From: Mercurialis annua
Taxonomy: Eukaryota > Streptophyta > Magnoliopsida > Malpighiales > Euphorbiaceae
Reading direction: 5' to 3'
Length of the DNA: 64,000 bases
NCBI RefSeq assembly: GCF_937616625.2
Contig: NC_065571.1
Coordinates: 48,717,651 to 48,781,650 of the forward strand
Shown: piece after piece, positions 12,985 to 25,200 of the stretch
How the letters are laid out: the number at the start of each line of letters is the position of its first letter
How positions within the stretch are numbered: position 1 is the stretch's first letter
Notes under the pieces: generated by a model
The model's input: the letters and a program-made list of their open reading frames with translations, nothing else
What the model was told of the DNA's origin: nothing
Databases searched by the model: none
Made by a program: the position numbers and the translations under genes

Positions 12985-13490
12985 TAAACTATTCAACTCC
13001 AAGTTAAGCTCTTCAAGAGCTGCCAGATCACCAAACTCAATTGGGATAGAACCACCGAAAAGAATATGAGCTAAGGTCTAGCTCGGTAAGCTTAATAAGA
13101 TTAAACAATCATGTGCGTATTGAAGAGTGGAAAGAATATTTAGAAACATTAAGGACCAAAAGTGAAGTAAAATTAACAAAAGGAAGAGTGACAAAAACAT
13201 CACTAAGTTGACATTCATGTAAATGAAACTCCAACAAAAAAGCATCATATTAACTGCATTTAACCAAGACCCATATGTGCTATTGATTTGTATACAATCC
13301 ATGTCGAAATGCTTCAAAAATGATAACTTAGAAATCCATTTCGGTTTCCAATATACAACCAAGTACCACCAAAAATATTACTGCAAATTGGACAAATGCC
13401 CAAAATTAGAAGAAATTAAGCCAATAAATGAAGCATAAGATAAGTTCAATTACCTTAGATTCTTGAAAGAACCAAGAAACTCAAGGAATT
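12985..13490 (-). pseudogene. LRR receptor-like protein fragment (RLP/EIX-like), broken
   Basis: Read on the minus strand in shifting frames, this encodes consecutive plant extracellular leucine-rich repeats. Going 5' to 3' on that strand are pieces such as FLEFLGSFKNLR, SNFGHLSNLQ, LLELHLHECQLSDVF-type text, LPFVNFTSLLVLNVSKYSF, LIKLTELDLSSYSF and GSIPIEFGDLAALEELNL. This is the pattern of LRR receptor-like proteins of the EIX/Cf type, known for pathogen recognition. At least two stops and two frameshifts interrupt it, and there is no signal peptide, no transmembrane segment and no start. I infer a captured or decayed fragment of a few repeats. The assignment rests on the LxxLxLxxN and GSIP signatures, which I consider clear. 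Confidence 0.8.
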
Positions 13491-13499
13491 ATTAAAATC

Positions 13500-14391
13500 A
13501 ACAGTGCACAATGACAAAAAAATACAATTAAAAAAATAAGAACTCAACTAATTACAGAGAAATGGAACAAACTCTATTATTTAGATAGAAACACAACATT
13601 ACTGTAACAAAATTCAAAATAAGAAACCCAAAACTTTAATTTACAACAAGCCAAAATTAAATTATACGAAAGAACAATTCTTTGAATCCCTATGCTATAT
13701 TCTATCATAATTTACACAATGACAGCTAAATATAACCCAATAACCAAACTTTGTTTAATACCCATCTCATAAAAAGAATGAAGAACATCAAAGTTCGGCA
13801 GCAACGACCCCATGGCCGACGGTATGTTTCAGATTTTTTCAAACTTTGACGGCCGATTTTCTCGGAAGATACTATCTTCATCTACTTTATTTGGAGAAGG
13901 CGATCATTTGCGATCTTGCGCTTCACTTGACGACGGCGGCGATAGTTTAACGGAGGCGGACAGAGAAAGAGAAGATTTCTGCTATTTGGTGTTTCAATTT
14001 CTGGTTTTGCCAATATAAGAGGAGAATGAAAGTGGGTATAAAAAGTAATAATTATGCCAGCTCATCTATTTATTGTAAAATGTTCTGGGTAGAAGAGAAA
14101 ACTTAACAAACTGTTGGTATTTGAGAAATTTTTTGCCGCAATAGTAATTAATGTGTAATTTTCTCGTGACTTAAATATAGCATCAAATATGAAGCATATT
14201 CAAATAGACTGAAATTATTTATATTAATTTTTTAAAATTAATTAATAATTATTATATGATCAAAATGATCAAAAATTACTATTCATAAAATTTTATAATT
14301 TAACATCACTGTTAATTTAATATAGATTTTACTATTCAATATAATCTTTATATTTTAATAAAAAAATAAATTTATCCTACTTTTATTTATG

Positions 14392-14422
<31 letters not shown>

Positions 14423-14439
14423 AATAAATATGTCTTCTT
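13500..14439. other. AT-rich spacer with one isolated GC-rich patch
   Basis: Mostly AT-rich. A GC-richer patch at 13800-14020 has a 68-codon ORF (13812-14018) with no recognisable family; base composition alone does not support a gene. The patch may be a captured 5' end belonging to the same mobile segment as the LRR fragment. From 14030 to 14439 I see nothing but AT-rich sequence. Confidence 0.4.
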
Positions 14440-15520
14440 CTTCTATGGTCAAACACAAAAAAAGCTGCAACTCAAATGCAAAAGCTAAAAACGGCCACCA
14501 AACAGGAAAAAAAACAAACAAAAAGACCATCTATTAAGCCTTATGCTAACGGACTAGCAGGGATCAGCACAAGGCAAACAACAATAAAAGCGACCAACTA
14601 AAACAAAAGTTATGTTTGACTCATGAAATAAGTTAGAAATAGAATAGTTATTCTGTATAAAATACATATTCTTTATCTTCGTTTATGAAATAATTAACTT
14701 CATGAAATTAGCAATGCATAGTTTTGTCGAATAACAGTTCCTCCCAAAAAATATAGAATAGTTATTTCATTCCGTATGGCCAAAAAGTTCAAATTAGCAT
14801 CTACAGAGAACTTAATCAAACGCCTAATTAGAATTCATGATTTTCTAAATAAAAACAGCTTAGGAAGCAATACTCAATCTTTTTTCCTTTGAAGTCTCAC
14901 ACCTGCCCTTAACTCTTATCTCCAACCAGCTGATCTGTCTTCTTTAACGACATGTGTGTCTTATGATACCTAACCATGAAAGGACTTCTTCCAAACATTA
15001 TTAGACATTATCAGAATATACACAATAAAATATAGATGATCAATAGTTTCTCTTTTGTCATTGCATAAGCTATAGATATATGAGATAATAGTCCCCCAAC
15101 TAAGGAGTTTATCTTTAGTCATAATTTTTCCTTTTAACACAAGCCAGAAAACAAAGGCATGTCTGGGAATAGAACCTACAAACCAGATGACGGAGTACAA
15201 AAAGACTTTTTCTTTATCATCACTCGGGATTTGAAAGGCACTCTTAACAAAAACCTGCCATTTTTGTTAGCTGCCATTTTTGAAAGGCACTCTTAACTAA
15301 GCATTCACCATGTCTTCGACAATAGGGTTGGGCGAACTCCAAAATTGTTTCTCCACACCTGATTTACTATGGGTTTAGATGGAATCTCAGCATCTTTGAA
15401 GGTCAGATTAGGACATCTATCTCTCACGGATTTTCCTCCAAGCCAAGGATCATTGCCAAAAGAAAAACCATCACCCTTACCAAGCTTATAATCAAACAAC
15501 TTTAGAATAGAGAGTTTAAG
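14440..15520 (-). mobile_element. LINE retrotransposon remnant (C-terminal part)
   Basis: On the minus strand, 15499-15305 encodes a segment with GDGFSFGNDPWLGGKS, the motif that follows the reverse transcriptase in plant LINEs. 15200-14970 encodes a zf-RVT segment with GSIPRHAFVFWLVLKGK, TKDKLLSWG and CND-ETIDHLYF. Order and spacing fit one decayed non-LTR element. The stretch down to about 14440 (poly-A/C-rich on +) fits its 3' untranslated part. Reverse transcriptase and endonuclease domains are not visible, so this is a 5'-truncated dead copy. Confidence 0.8.
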
Positions 15521-15968
15521 ATTAAAGATATCAAACAGCTTAAACTATTCACCCTATTAAGGATATTAAGGATATCAAACAGCTTGAACTACTCACCCTA
15601 TGGAATTACTCTCTCAATCCTCAGTTCAAAATACTAAAAGATGAAGGAGATATATTGCTTCACCAAGTCTTCAGCTTAAAACATCAAAAACTCCTTTGAT
15701 TAAATCCAACATACAATCTCAATTTTTTATTAGATGATGATGGAAAATAGATTTTCAAGCTTTGATCATCAACCTAGGTTTAGGTTTGTGTCTTTAAGGT
15801 TTTTAGAGAGAGAAATGAAACCATGGTGAGAGAAAATAGAGTGCAAAATGATTTGAATTCAAGTTAACTCATATATATAGACAGATCGTTTTGGACGATC
15901 TTCAACCAGCTCGTCCAAACATACTTTTTTTGTCTTTTTCTTGCAGACGATTGTCATAAATATACATA
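15521..15968. other. Spacer with a short direct duplication
   Basis: A unit of about 35 bases containing ATATCAAACAGCTT and CTCACCCTAT occurs twice between 15526 and 15604. A TATA-like stretch lies at 15870-15880. I recognise no gene; this could be the promoter end of a lost minus-strand element. Confidence 0.35.
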
Positions 15969-16355
15969 CTTCCTCCGTCCACAAAAGATAGGCTTGTTTC
16001 TATTTTGGGTGTCCCAAATTATAGGCTTATTTTCATTTTTAGAAAGTAGTTAACTAGATAAATGTCTAAAATATCCTTAATTAAATTAGCTTTAGCCAAC
16101 TAAATTAAAGTGATAATGGCTTTCATAACAACAATAATTAATGCATTTTGATAGTTTCGGTATTAAAAGTAATTTTATATATACTATATGAGTGATTTTG
16201 AATTATTAATCAATTAAAATACATAAAAAAAGAGGAATGCATTAACTATTTAATAAGGATACTAGAGAGTTAGTATTATTCTAACTAAATAATTTAACTA
16301 AAATTCTTAATATGTGTGTAAATGAAACAAGTCTATCTTTTGTGGACGGAGGGAG
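15969..16355. mobile_element. Stowaway-type MITE (Tc1/Mariner), 387 bp
   Basis: The ends are inverted repeats of about 31 bases beginning CTYCCTCCGTCCACAAAAGA, with TA dinucleotides on both sides (15967-15968 and 16356-16357). The CTCCCTCCGT terminus and TA target duplication are diagnostic of Stowaway MITEs. It has no coding capacity. Confidence 0.92.
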
Positions 16356-16372
16356 TATCAATTAGGATTAAT

Positions 16373-16669
16373 GTTATAAAAATTCACCAACTTTACACAT
16401 TTTCTCATTTTAATCACATCGTTTAAATCGTCATTTTCATACACAAACTACCAATTTTTCTCAAATTCATACATTGTTCAAAATTCTGGTGAAAATTGTT
16501 GAGTTGGCAACCAGATAATGACTTGCCATAACAAACCGGATACTGACGTGCCGGATTTTTGAATGGTGTATGAATTTGAGAAAATTTGGTAGTTGGTGTA
16601 TGAAAATGACAATTTTTAAACGGAATGATTAAAATGAGAAAACGTGTAAAGTTGATGAATTTTTATGAC
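16373..16669. mobile_element. Long-TIR foldback MITE, about 297 bp
   Basis: Left and right arms of about 110 bases are inverted copies of each other. The left starts GTTATAAAAATTCACCAACT and the right is its diverged reverse complement. The centre has CACGTCAG-type GC-richer words. A relative of the same family lies at 44239-44513. The superfamily is not clear. Confidence 0.7.
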
Positions 16670-16939
16670 AGTGCCCCTGTTAATTAACATGTACGTCACC
16701 CCAATCATACATTCCAAGTTTTAATATAATATACGACATCTCATTTCGGAAAGATCATTAGAACACACGTCAGACACTACGTCTCTTACGATATCTGATT
16801 ATGGGGTATTACAGATATTTCACTAATAAATGGAGGTACGTTAATTTTATTATTTGTAATAAGAGATAAAAAAATTAAAATTGATAATTTATGTAAAAAT
16901 GATTAAAAATAGAGAAAGAGTAATAAATAGTGTTTGCAT
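16670..16939. other. Spacer between MITE and plastid insert
   Basis: AT-rich sequence; I see no gene or repeat. Confidence 0.4.
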
Positions 16940-17443
16940 ATCAAAACTTTTCACACCCCATATTGGACTTACAGATTGTACCTTTCCAATTAGTCCATAA
17001 GGATCGAACATCCATATTTCAAGACCATACAACCTGATTACATGAAAAGCGTCAACCTAAAGCAAATCACCCTCGAGAAAAAAAATGAATTTCAAAGATT
17101 TTGGGAAAATTTAAAGAAGGTTTTCTTGTACGTTCATCGCAAAATATTTCTAAATCCTAATACACCCAATGTCAAACAGTTGCCAAGAAGCACAATCTAG
17201 AAAACACAACATGCGCTCTAGCCACGCCTTCATAATTCCAAATGCCCGGATTCGTTATAGTTCCTCATGTGATATTCCGACTATCCCATGAATTGGTTAT
17301 TTCTAAACGAGTCATGACGGGTATGATGAACATACCTTGTCTCCACATTGGATAGAGAACGGGGTTAAAGGGATCAAAAACTGCTAATTTATAAAGAGCC
17401 ATAAGACCGGCTCAAAATTAGGGTTGTATGCATTATATGAATA
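16940..17443 (-). pseudogene. psbB: Nuclear plastid DNA: psbB (CP47) fragment
   Basis: On the minus strand the sequence follows chloroplast psbB at nucleotide level, from the segment encoding VHIMHT near codon 23 to the segment encoding SVNPAWGVEGFD near codon 190. Recognisable stretches in between include those for [31 protein letters not shown] and DPYGL. Many substitutions, small indels and stop codons break the frame, so it is an old, non-functional nuclear copy. In plastids psbB encodes the CP47 core antenna of photosystem II. It abuts an atpB fragment in the opposite orientation. Confidence 0.9.
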
Positions 17444-17449
17444 GACAAC

Positions 17450-17680
17450 CAATGATCAAGATTATTTTTTAATAAAATGGTATGAACACAATACCAAGAC
17501 AAACCTATACCTTATTGGGCAGAATGCCTTCGGTTGTGAGTTATCAACCTACTTTTAGTATCGAACTAGATTCTTTAGAAAAACGAATTACCTCTACAAC
17601 AAAAAGGTCCATAATTTTAATTCAATGACGATTTGATTGACATGCTCATGTCGCGACATTTGCAAATTTAGCCATATATT
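17450..17680 (+). pseudogene. atpB: Nuclear plastid DNA: atpB fragment
   Basis: On the plus strand this follows chloroplast atpB, the ATP synthase beta subunit. The clearest blocks encode [12 protein letters not shown] and LEKRITST, then DNA matching the segment for DDLTDPAPATTFAHLDA, after a deletion of about 18 bases. The left 60 bases are only weakly alike. Frameshifts and stops make it non-functional. It is joined head to head with the psbB fragment. Confidence 0.83.
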
Positions 17681-17895
17681 TGAGACTCGTTAATTCAAAA
17701 ATCGTGATAATTAAATGTTAAGGATACCAAAAATACTGTACTTTTATAATTTGATAATGTAACTTAAACTTATTTTATTTTAAATTTTATTTTAATACTA
17801 TAATTTTTGGCCAATATACATGTAATTTATTTTATCTCAATCCACCATATATACATAATTTAATTTTAAAAAAAATCCACTGACATAAAATTATG
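17681..17895. other. AT-rich spacer
   Basis: AT-rich sequence between the plastid insert and the MULE-like element; nothing recognised. Its last nine bases (17887-17895) are the left target duplication of the next element. Confidence 0.4.
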
Positions 17896-18780
17896 GAACG
17901 AAGGATCATTTTACCCCCCGAACTTGGCGCAAAGTATCAAAAACGTCCAAATTAGCAAAACCGGATCACTTTTACCCCGAACTTGGCAAAATCGGTTCAA
18001 AAACCCCCCCAATGCTGATGTGGCACTAAATTGGAGAGTGAGATTCCAAAATACCAATTAATCATAATTAACTTTTAATTAATCCAGGGGCCTTTTTGAA
18101 CTTTTTTTCAGAAAAAAAATCAATTTTTTTTAAATTTCCGGCGAGGAAGAGCTCCTCGCCGGAGAAGAAGAGCTGCTGCTCCTGAGGAGCAGCAGCTCCG
18201 GCGTCTGTTCTTTGAAGAACAGACCGCCGGAGTCTGTTCTTCGAAGAACAGACCCAGGGTCTGTTTTGGGAAGAACAGATCCAGGTCTGTTCTTCCAAGA
18301 ACAGACCTGGATCTGTTCTTCCTCAAGAACAGATCCATGGGGTCTGTTCTTGAGGAAGAAGAACAGACCCCGGGTCTGTTTTTTTTTAAAAAAAAATTAA
18401 AAAAAAATTAATTTATTTTTGTTTAAAATATTAATTTGAGGGTTAATTTGTTATATGTAATGAACTTTGTGGGTTAATTTGTGATATAAAATTTTAAATT
18501 AAAAGGATTAATTTTTATTTTTTTTAATTATTAGATATTAATTTAAAATGTTTAAAAACAATAAGGACTATTTTAAACTTTTTTTTTATCAAAAACCACT
18601 TTAGAAAACAGAAACCACCATCAAAACCGGAGAGTGTATCTCACTCTCTTTGGTGAGAGTGGGGAGGGGGGGTTTTGTACCATTTTTTACAAGTTCAGGG
18701 TAAAAGTGATCCCGTTTTGCTAATTTGGACGTTTTTGATACTTTGTGCCAAGTTCAGGGGGTAAAGTGATCCTTTGTTCT
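17896..18780. mobile_element. Non-autonomous MULE-like TIR element, 885 bp
   Basis: Inverted terminal repeats of about 100 bases start GAACRAAGGATCAYTTTACC at both ends. The element is flanked by an exact 9-bp duplication AAAATTATG (17887-17895 and 18781-18789). Nine-base duplications with long TIRs are typical of the Mutator superfamily. It has no transposase. The interior consists of a GC-rich hairpin array (18138-18371) and an AT-rich half. Confidence 0.85.
18138..18371. repeat. Array of eight consecutive hairpin units
   Basis: Eight inverted repeats follow one another with 0-8 bases between most of them: 18138-18162, 18171-18197, 18198-18230, 18232-18253, 18258-18282, 18283-18308, 18309-18336 and 18339-18371. 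Units 3-8 share the core CTGTTCTT...AAGAACAG. Arms are 10-13 bp and mostly perfect; loops are 0-7 bases. The outer stem bases differ between units but stay paired within each unit. Short ORFs across this block are by-products of the repeat. Confidence 0.93.
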
Positions 18781-18789
18781 AAAATTATG

Positions 18790-19261
18790 TATAAGACAAT
18801 AAATTTTTAAAATAAAACTAGCAAAATATAATTGTTTTGTACAATAATTGTGTTGCCACATACATATTTTACCAAAAACACCTTTTAAAAAATAGAATTT
18901 AAAGCAGCACAAAACAAATTGGAACTTTTGTCACTAAAATGAAGAAGAAAAAAAGATAGTTTGAATACCATCAAGATAAATTACCCAAGAATCATGTCTA
19001 CCTAAATTCTAGTTTCTACAGTTTTTATGTTGTCAGTTTTTACCATAAAACCCAAACCATTGCCCCCCAAAGGGCTTGAATCTTTGGCCCGTGATCTTCA
19101 TGATATTTGCAAAATTATAACATTAATATGCAAATAAAAAAGAAACCACTCTCTATCTCTCTATCTATCTATCTACTAAAATTTATATCTGCATTCGAAC
19201 GAGTAAAAATAATCAAATAATTACATCAGAGAACCTGGTATAACATTGAGAAATGAAACAT
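18790..19261. other. Spacer and 3' UTR of DCAF1
   Basis: AT-rich sequence without genes. It should contain the 3' untranslated region of the minus-strand DCAF1 gene. A CTAT/CTCT microsatellite lies at 19148-19175. Confidence 0.5.
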
Positions 19262-22200
19262 CTAGTAGTTAAAACCATTACTAACAAAGTCATCCTCCCC
19301 ATCACTGCTGTAAGATTCAACAACCTGACTGTCATTTTCGTCTTCATCGCCCTCGGTCACAATCTCCAGTATCCCTGCTCCCCCATCGAAGTTCATATCA
19401 ACGAAGTCCCCAACATCATCTTCATCATCAAAATCGCTCATGCTATCATCATCGTCGTCGTCATTGCTCATATCTGCATCACTCTCGCCATCTCCATCAG
19501 AATCTATACCTAGAATTGGATCCACATCACCATCTTCATCATCATCCTCATCATCCTCATCATCCTCTTCTTCTTCACTTTCAGCATCATCAGGATCAGA
19601 GTCATCATCGGTTGGCCGTCGCCGACCAATCTCATAAATCCTAGCAGATGAATACATCTCTTCTTGGTCATCCATGGTAACCAAACCAACAAAAGAATCA
19701 GTTGCCTCTGATGCAAAATCAAGGACACAGCGGTCTACAGGTATAGTGGCAATTTCTGAATAGTTAATAGCATCCACAGTGCGAAAAGCAGCACATAAAG
19801 GGTGCTTCACACGACGGGTGTGAACAGCTGACATCACATCATCCAGATTTCTCCTCAAGATTGCATAAATGACATCACCACAAGCATTAAATTTTATTGC
19901 TGTTTGATCCAATGAAGGTACACTTCGGAGGAGCCTAAATTTCCGCAGATCCCATACCTCGGAGTTTATAATCACCTATTCAGAAAATAAAAACTCTTAA
20001 TAAAAGATGCCAAGCAAACTTCTGATGAATATATTTTAACCCAGCATATTTAATACATCCCCTATACAAAGGGATAATTGATGCCATTATTAGATAACAG
20101 CAAAAAAGTGCATTTGAGAAAGATCCAAAAGAACAGAAGCATAAGCCACAGCCCACCACCAGCCTCTACAGACTACACGTAAATATACTCTACAAAAACA
20201 AAAATGTGAGCCATTTTCTCTTTCATGATTATGCCTTCCAGAATTCAAAGAAAAACCTAAAGGACAATGTGGCAACTCACATTTAGGTGCTTTGTTGAAA
20301 ATGTTCATATAATTACTGATAAATTAAAAAGAAATTTACCAAAAACTGAGAATACAGTAAGATCACATAGAGCAGTGCATACCTCATTCCCGGCAGGATG
20401 AAAGCCACCACCACCGTAATCAGTAAACTGATCAAAACGATGAACTGGACCAGATTGCCGCCTATCCCACAATACCCCATTCCAAAGTAACATATTATCG
20501 GAAGGGCTGAAATGTATAAGCGAATAAACATGGCCACGGCCTGTAGAACTCGAACTTGTGTCTGAAAAGGTTGATTCTACCTGACAGGTCAGGACATCAT
20601 AAAGGAGAATCTCTCTTCGAGCTGGCTCGATTGTTAAGGTGGCAAACTCCCCGCCATAATTGCTAAACCTTGCAGCCTTGCAACCATCAAATGTATGAAG
20701 AGGGCCCTCTGAGACTGAGGAGGCACCCCACAAACAGACATCCTGAGAGCTTGAGGAGAGCAGCAATTGTGTTGCACCAGCAAAAAATGATTGTACAAGT
20801 GTCAAAGGAGACTGGTGGCCTGTGAACCTATCTAACACATTATTGCTGTTTGAATCAAAAACTTTTAGCTCTCCTGTATGACTGCCAACTCCAATGCGAG
20901 AGGAATCCCCCAGAAAAGTCATGCATGTTAAAAGGGCATCAGCATCATCTCTGCATGTTCTCAACAACCTGAATCGACTATATACAAACTGGCGATCTCT
21001 GCGATTTCCATGAACCCCACCATATATGCTTCTGAATTCGCGTGTACCAAGCCTAGCTGTTACATTTGATGGGGCATCAAGACTCCTTTTTGGTTCGGGA
21101 CAGATGTGAGGGTGCAAGAGAGAGAGTGGCGGAAGAGTAGTTATAGGAGCTGGGCACTGGCGATGCTGATGCTTCAAGTACTGGACAACGAGAGAATCCA
21201 GAGTTAACCGCTCTGAAATGCTGGGTTGGTGGTCATTCAATAGCCCAAGTTGGGTGCAGTTACCATAGTGGCTGTCATCTGGATAATCTGTCAAACTATT
21301 TTGTGCTGGGCGACCATGTGAATCCCTCAAATTAGAAATTGGTGTAGAATATCCAAGAGCATCGCCACACAAACTGTTCTTTCGAACATTGGGTGTCAGA
21401 CAAACCGGAGACCGAAGTCCATTCTCACCGGTGTTGACTCGCTTCCCAGATGATGCCAAAACAACATCTTTCATATCAGATAATTTCCGCTTCATTGGCA
21501 GTATAATTGGAGTTTTACATGAAGACTCTGTATCAGGATTACTTTTTGGCAAGGACTCTGACTGTGCTTCTGACAAACTTCCAGTAGTAGTAGATTGTTT
21601 TGAACCACTTGAGAATTTCTTGAATGATGATTGATTGGAATCAAGGTATGAAGGCTGCAAACTGAAAGTCGGTGAGAAAACAAGAGGCTTCTTCTTTGAA
21701 GACAAAACTTGGTCACACTTCAAGCCGGTATCTTCATCACGTGCACTTGCTTTAAATTTCTTCCACAGAAATCCGCAAGGGGTTCGACCAGAGGGCCACT
21801 GAATCTGTGTTGAAGGAGTTTCTTGCATGGCAGTTTGGTGCATAAGGGAAGATGAAGCCACCAGCTGTGGCAAAGGAGTCAATTGGGCCTCTTTCAGCAG
21901 TGTAGCAGCTGTTGAGGCCAAGCCAGAAGCTTGAAGGTGTTCATGCATGAGAAGCAGAAGTTCCCTGAGGTTTTCCAAAAATGTAAAACAGTATTAATAC
22001 AGCTTAAGGAAGTTACAAAGGAAGTAACTGAGTGATGCTGGTATAGTTTAAAAAATTTACTACCCACCTCGCATGATAAGTGATGGGTGTTGCAGCAGCA
22101 ATTGCAGCTCTTTCTATGCGCCTCAGAGTAGGGGTAGCAGCATCGGTTGCAGCCAATGTACTAGCACGCCCTGAATTTGTAACAATCTGCAATATTGTGT

Positions 22201-25200
22201 AAATGGTTGAACCTAAATGTCAGACATCTACAGTTTGAAGAAAATTACGCAAATAACAAAACATTCACCAGCTTGTGATATTAAACCAGTACGCATATTG
22301 GTTAGCAAGAGACTTTTCATCCTCATTAGTAAAATAAGAACCTAAAATCTATGAAAAGCTCAGCCAATCTTTATATCACTTAATTAAAGGGAATAGGTAG
22401 ACAACAACAAAATTCAGCATGCCACTTAGATTTTATATAAATATTGACTGGTCAGAAAAGAGGTAACATGTTGAGATCCTGTGTTGCTAATGCAGAAAAT
22501 CACACTTAAGTTAAATAATCTAAACCATCCATATTCATGAGGCGAAAAGGATAATCTCCCAGAAAACTATCCAATAGAATTGCTTTATAAAAAATCCAGG
22601 TTAGCTAAATCAGACAACTCAAAGGGGAACCTATCATTCTCAAACCCCAAATTGAATCACCAGTTTTTTTATCCACCAATTTAGCTGGAACAGAAGATAA
22701 TTTTTAAGCTCAGTTCTCTATTCACAGAGAGGCATGGAAGTCTGAATTTAGAAATTCTGATACAGTCGCATACAGCAATTATCATAGGTACAGAATTGAG
22801 TACATATGATATGTACAGAAATGTTGAAGCTAGAGAATAGTTTTTGATTTTACTAGAATTGCAATTACATTTTTAACCAAGTTCAAGGTTCCAAAATCAA
22901 ACATTATGAGAATTGAACTTAAAAGGCATAGCACCATTTTTTTTGCAGGAATTCCAAGTTATTTAGGTTTGGCTACATAAATTTTCCTTTACTCAGACAA
23001 TTTTGGGTTACATCTTTGGAATTATTCAGAGCCAACCATATGATCTTGAAGCACAATTCATCGCGTGTTCCATGCGCCCACGCATATGAATAAAGAAGAA
23101 AAGTCACATTGTTGAAAACAACACAACTGTTTCAAATGAAAGGAGACAAATAATATAGTCCACGAACAGTGGGAGGTAAAGATCATTACCGCAATTAATT
23201 CAATTGCCACCTGGGCAAGTTCAGCTTGCCACCTGCCTTGATCAGTTCCGGGTGTCTGACTACCTGAATCTCGAATTAGCTCTGACAACTTTTTTCCAAC
23301 CTAAACATAAAAATGAATCTTAGCATCACAGACTAATGAATTGTCTTAGAAGTCCAGCAAATGCAATATTTGTCTTGTATAAACAAAATCATCAAGACTG
23401 TACAAACAAAATAAGCAAACAATCTGTAACGTAATGGAATGAAAACAAACTGGACACTGCTAATCCAAGAAAAGATTATTTTGAAGTAAAAAGTTCAGGA
23501 CAAAGTAAAAGTTGTGATGTCATCAAACAGTAAGAACAAAGGTTTTTTACAACAGAAAATAGATCTATGAATAAACAAATGAAAACGTAAGCAACTAAGT
23601 CTTTACCTGAAGTTTGGTCAATATGTGTGCAATTGTATCATCCCTAGCCAAACCAAGCAAAACTCGACATGCGAGAGCACGAATACAATCAAGAGCAGCA
23701 GGAGGCGAGTATATACGTGGCTGCAGAAGGTGTAGAAGGACCTTTATGCCATTGTTGGCACGGACAGCTTCTCTTGCCTGGCGGTATCCTTGTTCCATTT
23801 GTGCAGCAAGGCCAGCACAACCGGATCCTGTACCCAAATATATCCTTCTGTCTCCAACTAATCCTGAAGCTGGTGTAGGAGGTGTAGGAACAGGTGTCTG
23901 TGAAGTGCTACCAATGGACCGACCAACAAAAGCTGCTGTAGTGCTTCGATCACCAACACTAAACTCCCCATTTCGTTCTCTTAGATCACTCAGACTACGT
24001 TCCGTATTTCTGTCCCTACTATCCATAGCAGAGTTTGTTGATTGACCAGCCACAGTTTGCTGACCTTGTGTAAGAACAGGCGGTTTATTGCTTATTGAAG
24101 GGGGTGGGCAAACAAGATTGATCAATACATTCAATGCTGGCTGTATAATCTGCAAATGAAAAAAAAATCCAGAATATGACATCCACAGAAGAAGTTCCAA
24201 GAATCATGATTCTGATCATCATGATGGTATAAAAAAGGAAACTGATAAATGAATACCTCGTGGTCTACATAATTGCCAGAAATATTTGCAGCATCCAAAA
24301 TGACAGCTATGCCAACACGATTATTGCTCAATGTGGCATTAACTATCATTTTGCGGCTGTCATTCACCAGGGTAACAATATGCAGGACACCCAATGCATA
24401 CTGAAGCAGGTCATGCAGATAGCGCTCAACGGGTGGGGCCTACAAACACCAATATGACAAACAATTTAGATTTACATGCAAAATGGAAATAAAACAAATC
24501 AATGATGAAAGTGAATTCCCCAAACCTGACATAATTCCAACATAGTATTATGTCCATTTAAGAGTAAGAACTTGTCAACTGCAGGAAACCGAGTCCTGAC
24601 AAATGCAGAACCTAGCTTTCTGTCCTTCTGTAACTGCAGAAAGACTGCATCCATAGCCTCATTACTGATGTCAAGTGGCTTGTATGCAGCTCTTACGCTT
24701 GGAATATTACGAGCCGCGCTTCGATAATTTTTAGAGGGACGAATGGTATCCAATAGTAAAAGAAGATGTGCTCGGAAATACTGTCTCAAAGCAACACATG
24801 TGTGATATGCTATTTGTTTCTCGGATGATGTTAAAACTTCCGATGGTGACCGGTCATTACGTAGAGCTGATGAACCAGACATGCTTAATGCACCTGAATT
24901 GAAACCAGATCTAACAGAGGCAGCATCACTTAATTGGCCCAACATCTTCTGTAAACCATCCTGAGCATCAAAAGCATCAATAACAGCTCTGAAAACAAAT
25001 GCAGCACTAAAAAACAAGGCTGCATTTTTCCTGGCTTGATCCTGAGGGCATTCAAGAAGTTGAATAGCTAATTCAACCACTTGGTAGACGATATCAGAAG
25101 GAAGAGCACATACACGTTCCATTATACCCTATAACAATATTCAAGAAAAAAACAGAGAGGTTATTTGACAATAAAATATGAAGCACATTGCCTATTAAAC

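Noticed and set aside
13812..14018. 68-codon GC-rich ORF starting MADGMFQIF
   Set aside because: No family recognised and no exon partners; kept only as a compositional patch.
18068..18400. Overlapping ORFs on both strands with repeated CSS-NR-W text
   Set aside because: By-products of the hairpin array; no start context, family or codon signal.
19440..19637. Serine-rich plus-strand ORF
   Set aside because: Antisense shadow of the Asp/Glu tail of DCAF1.
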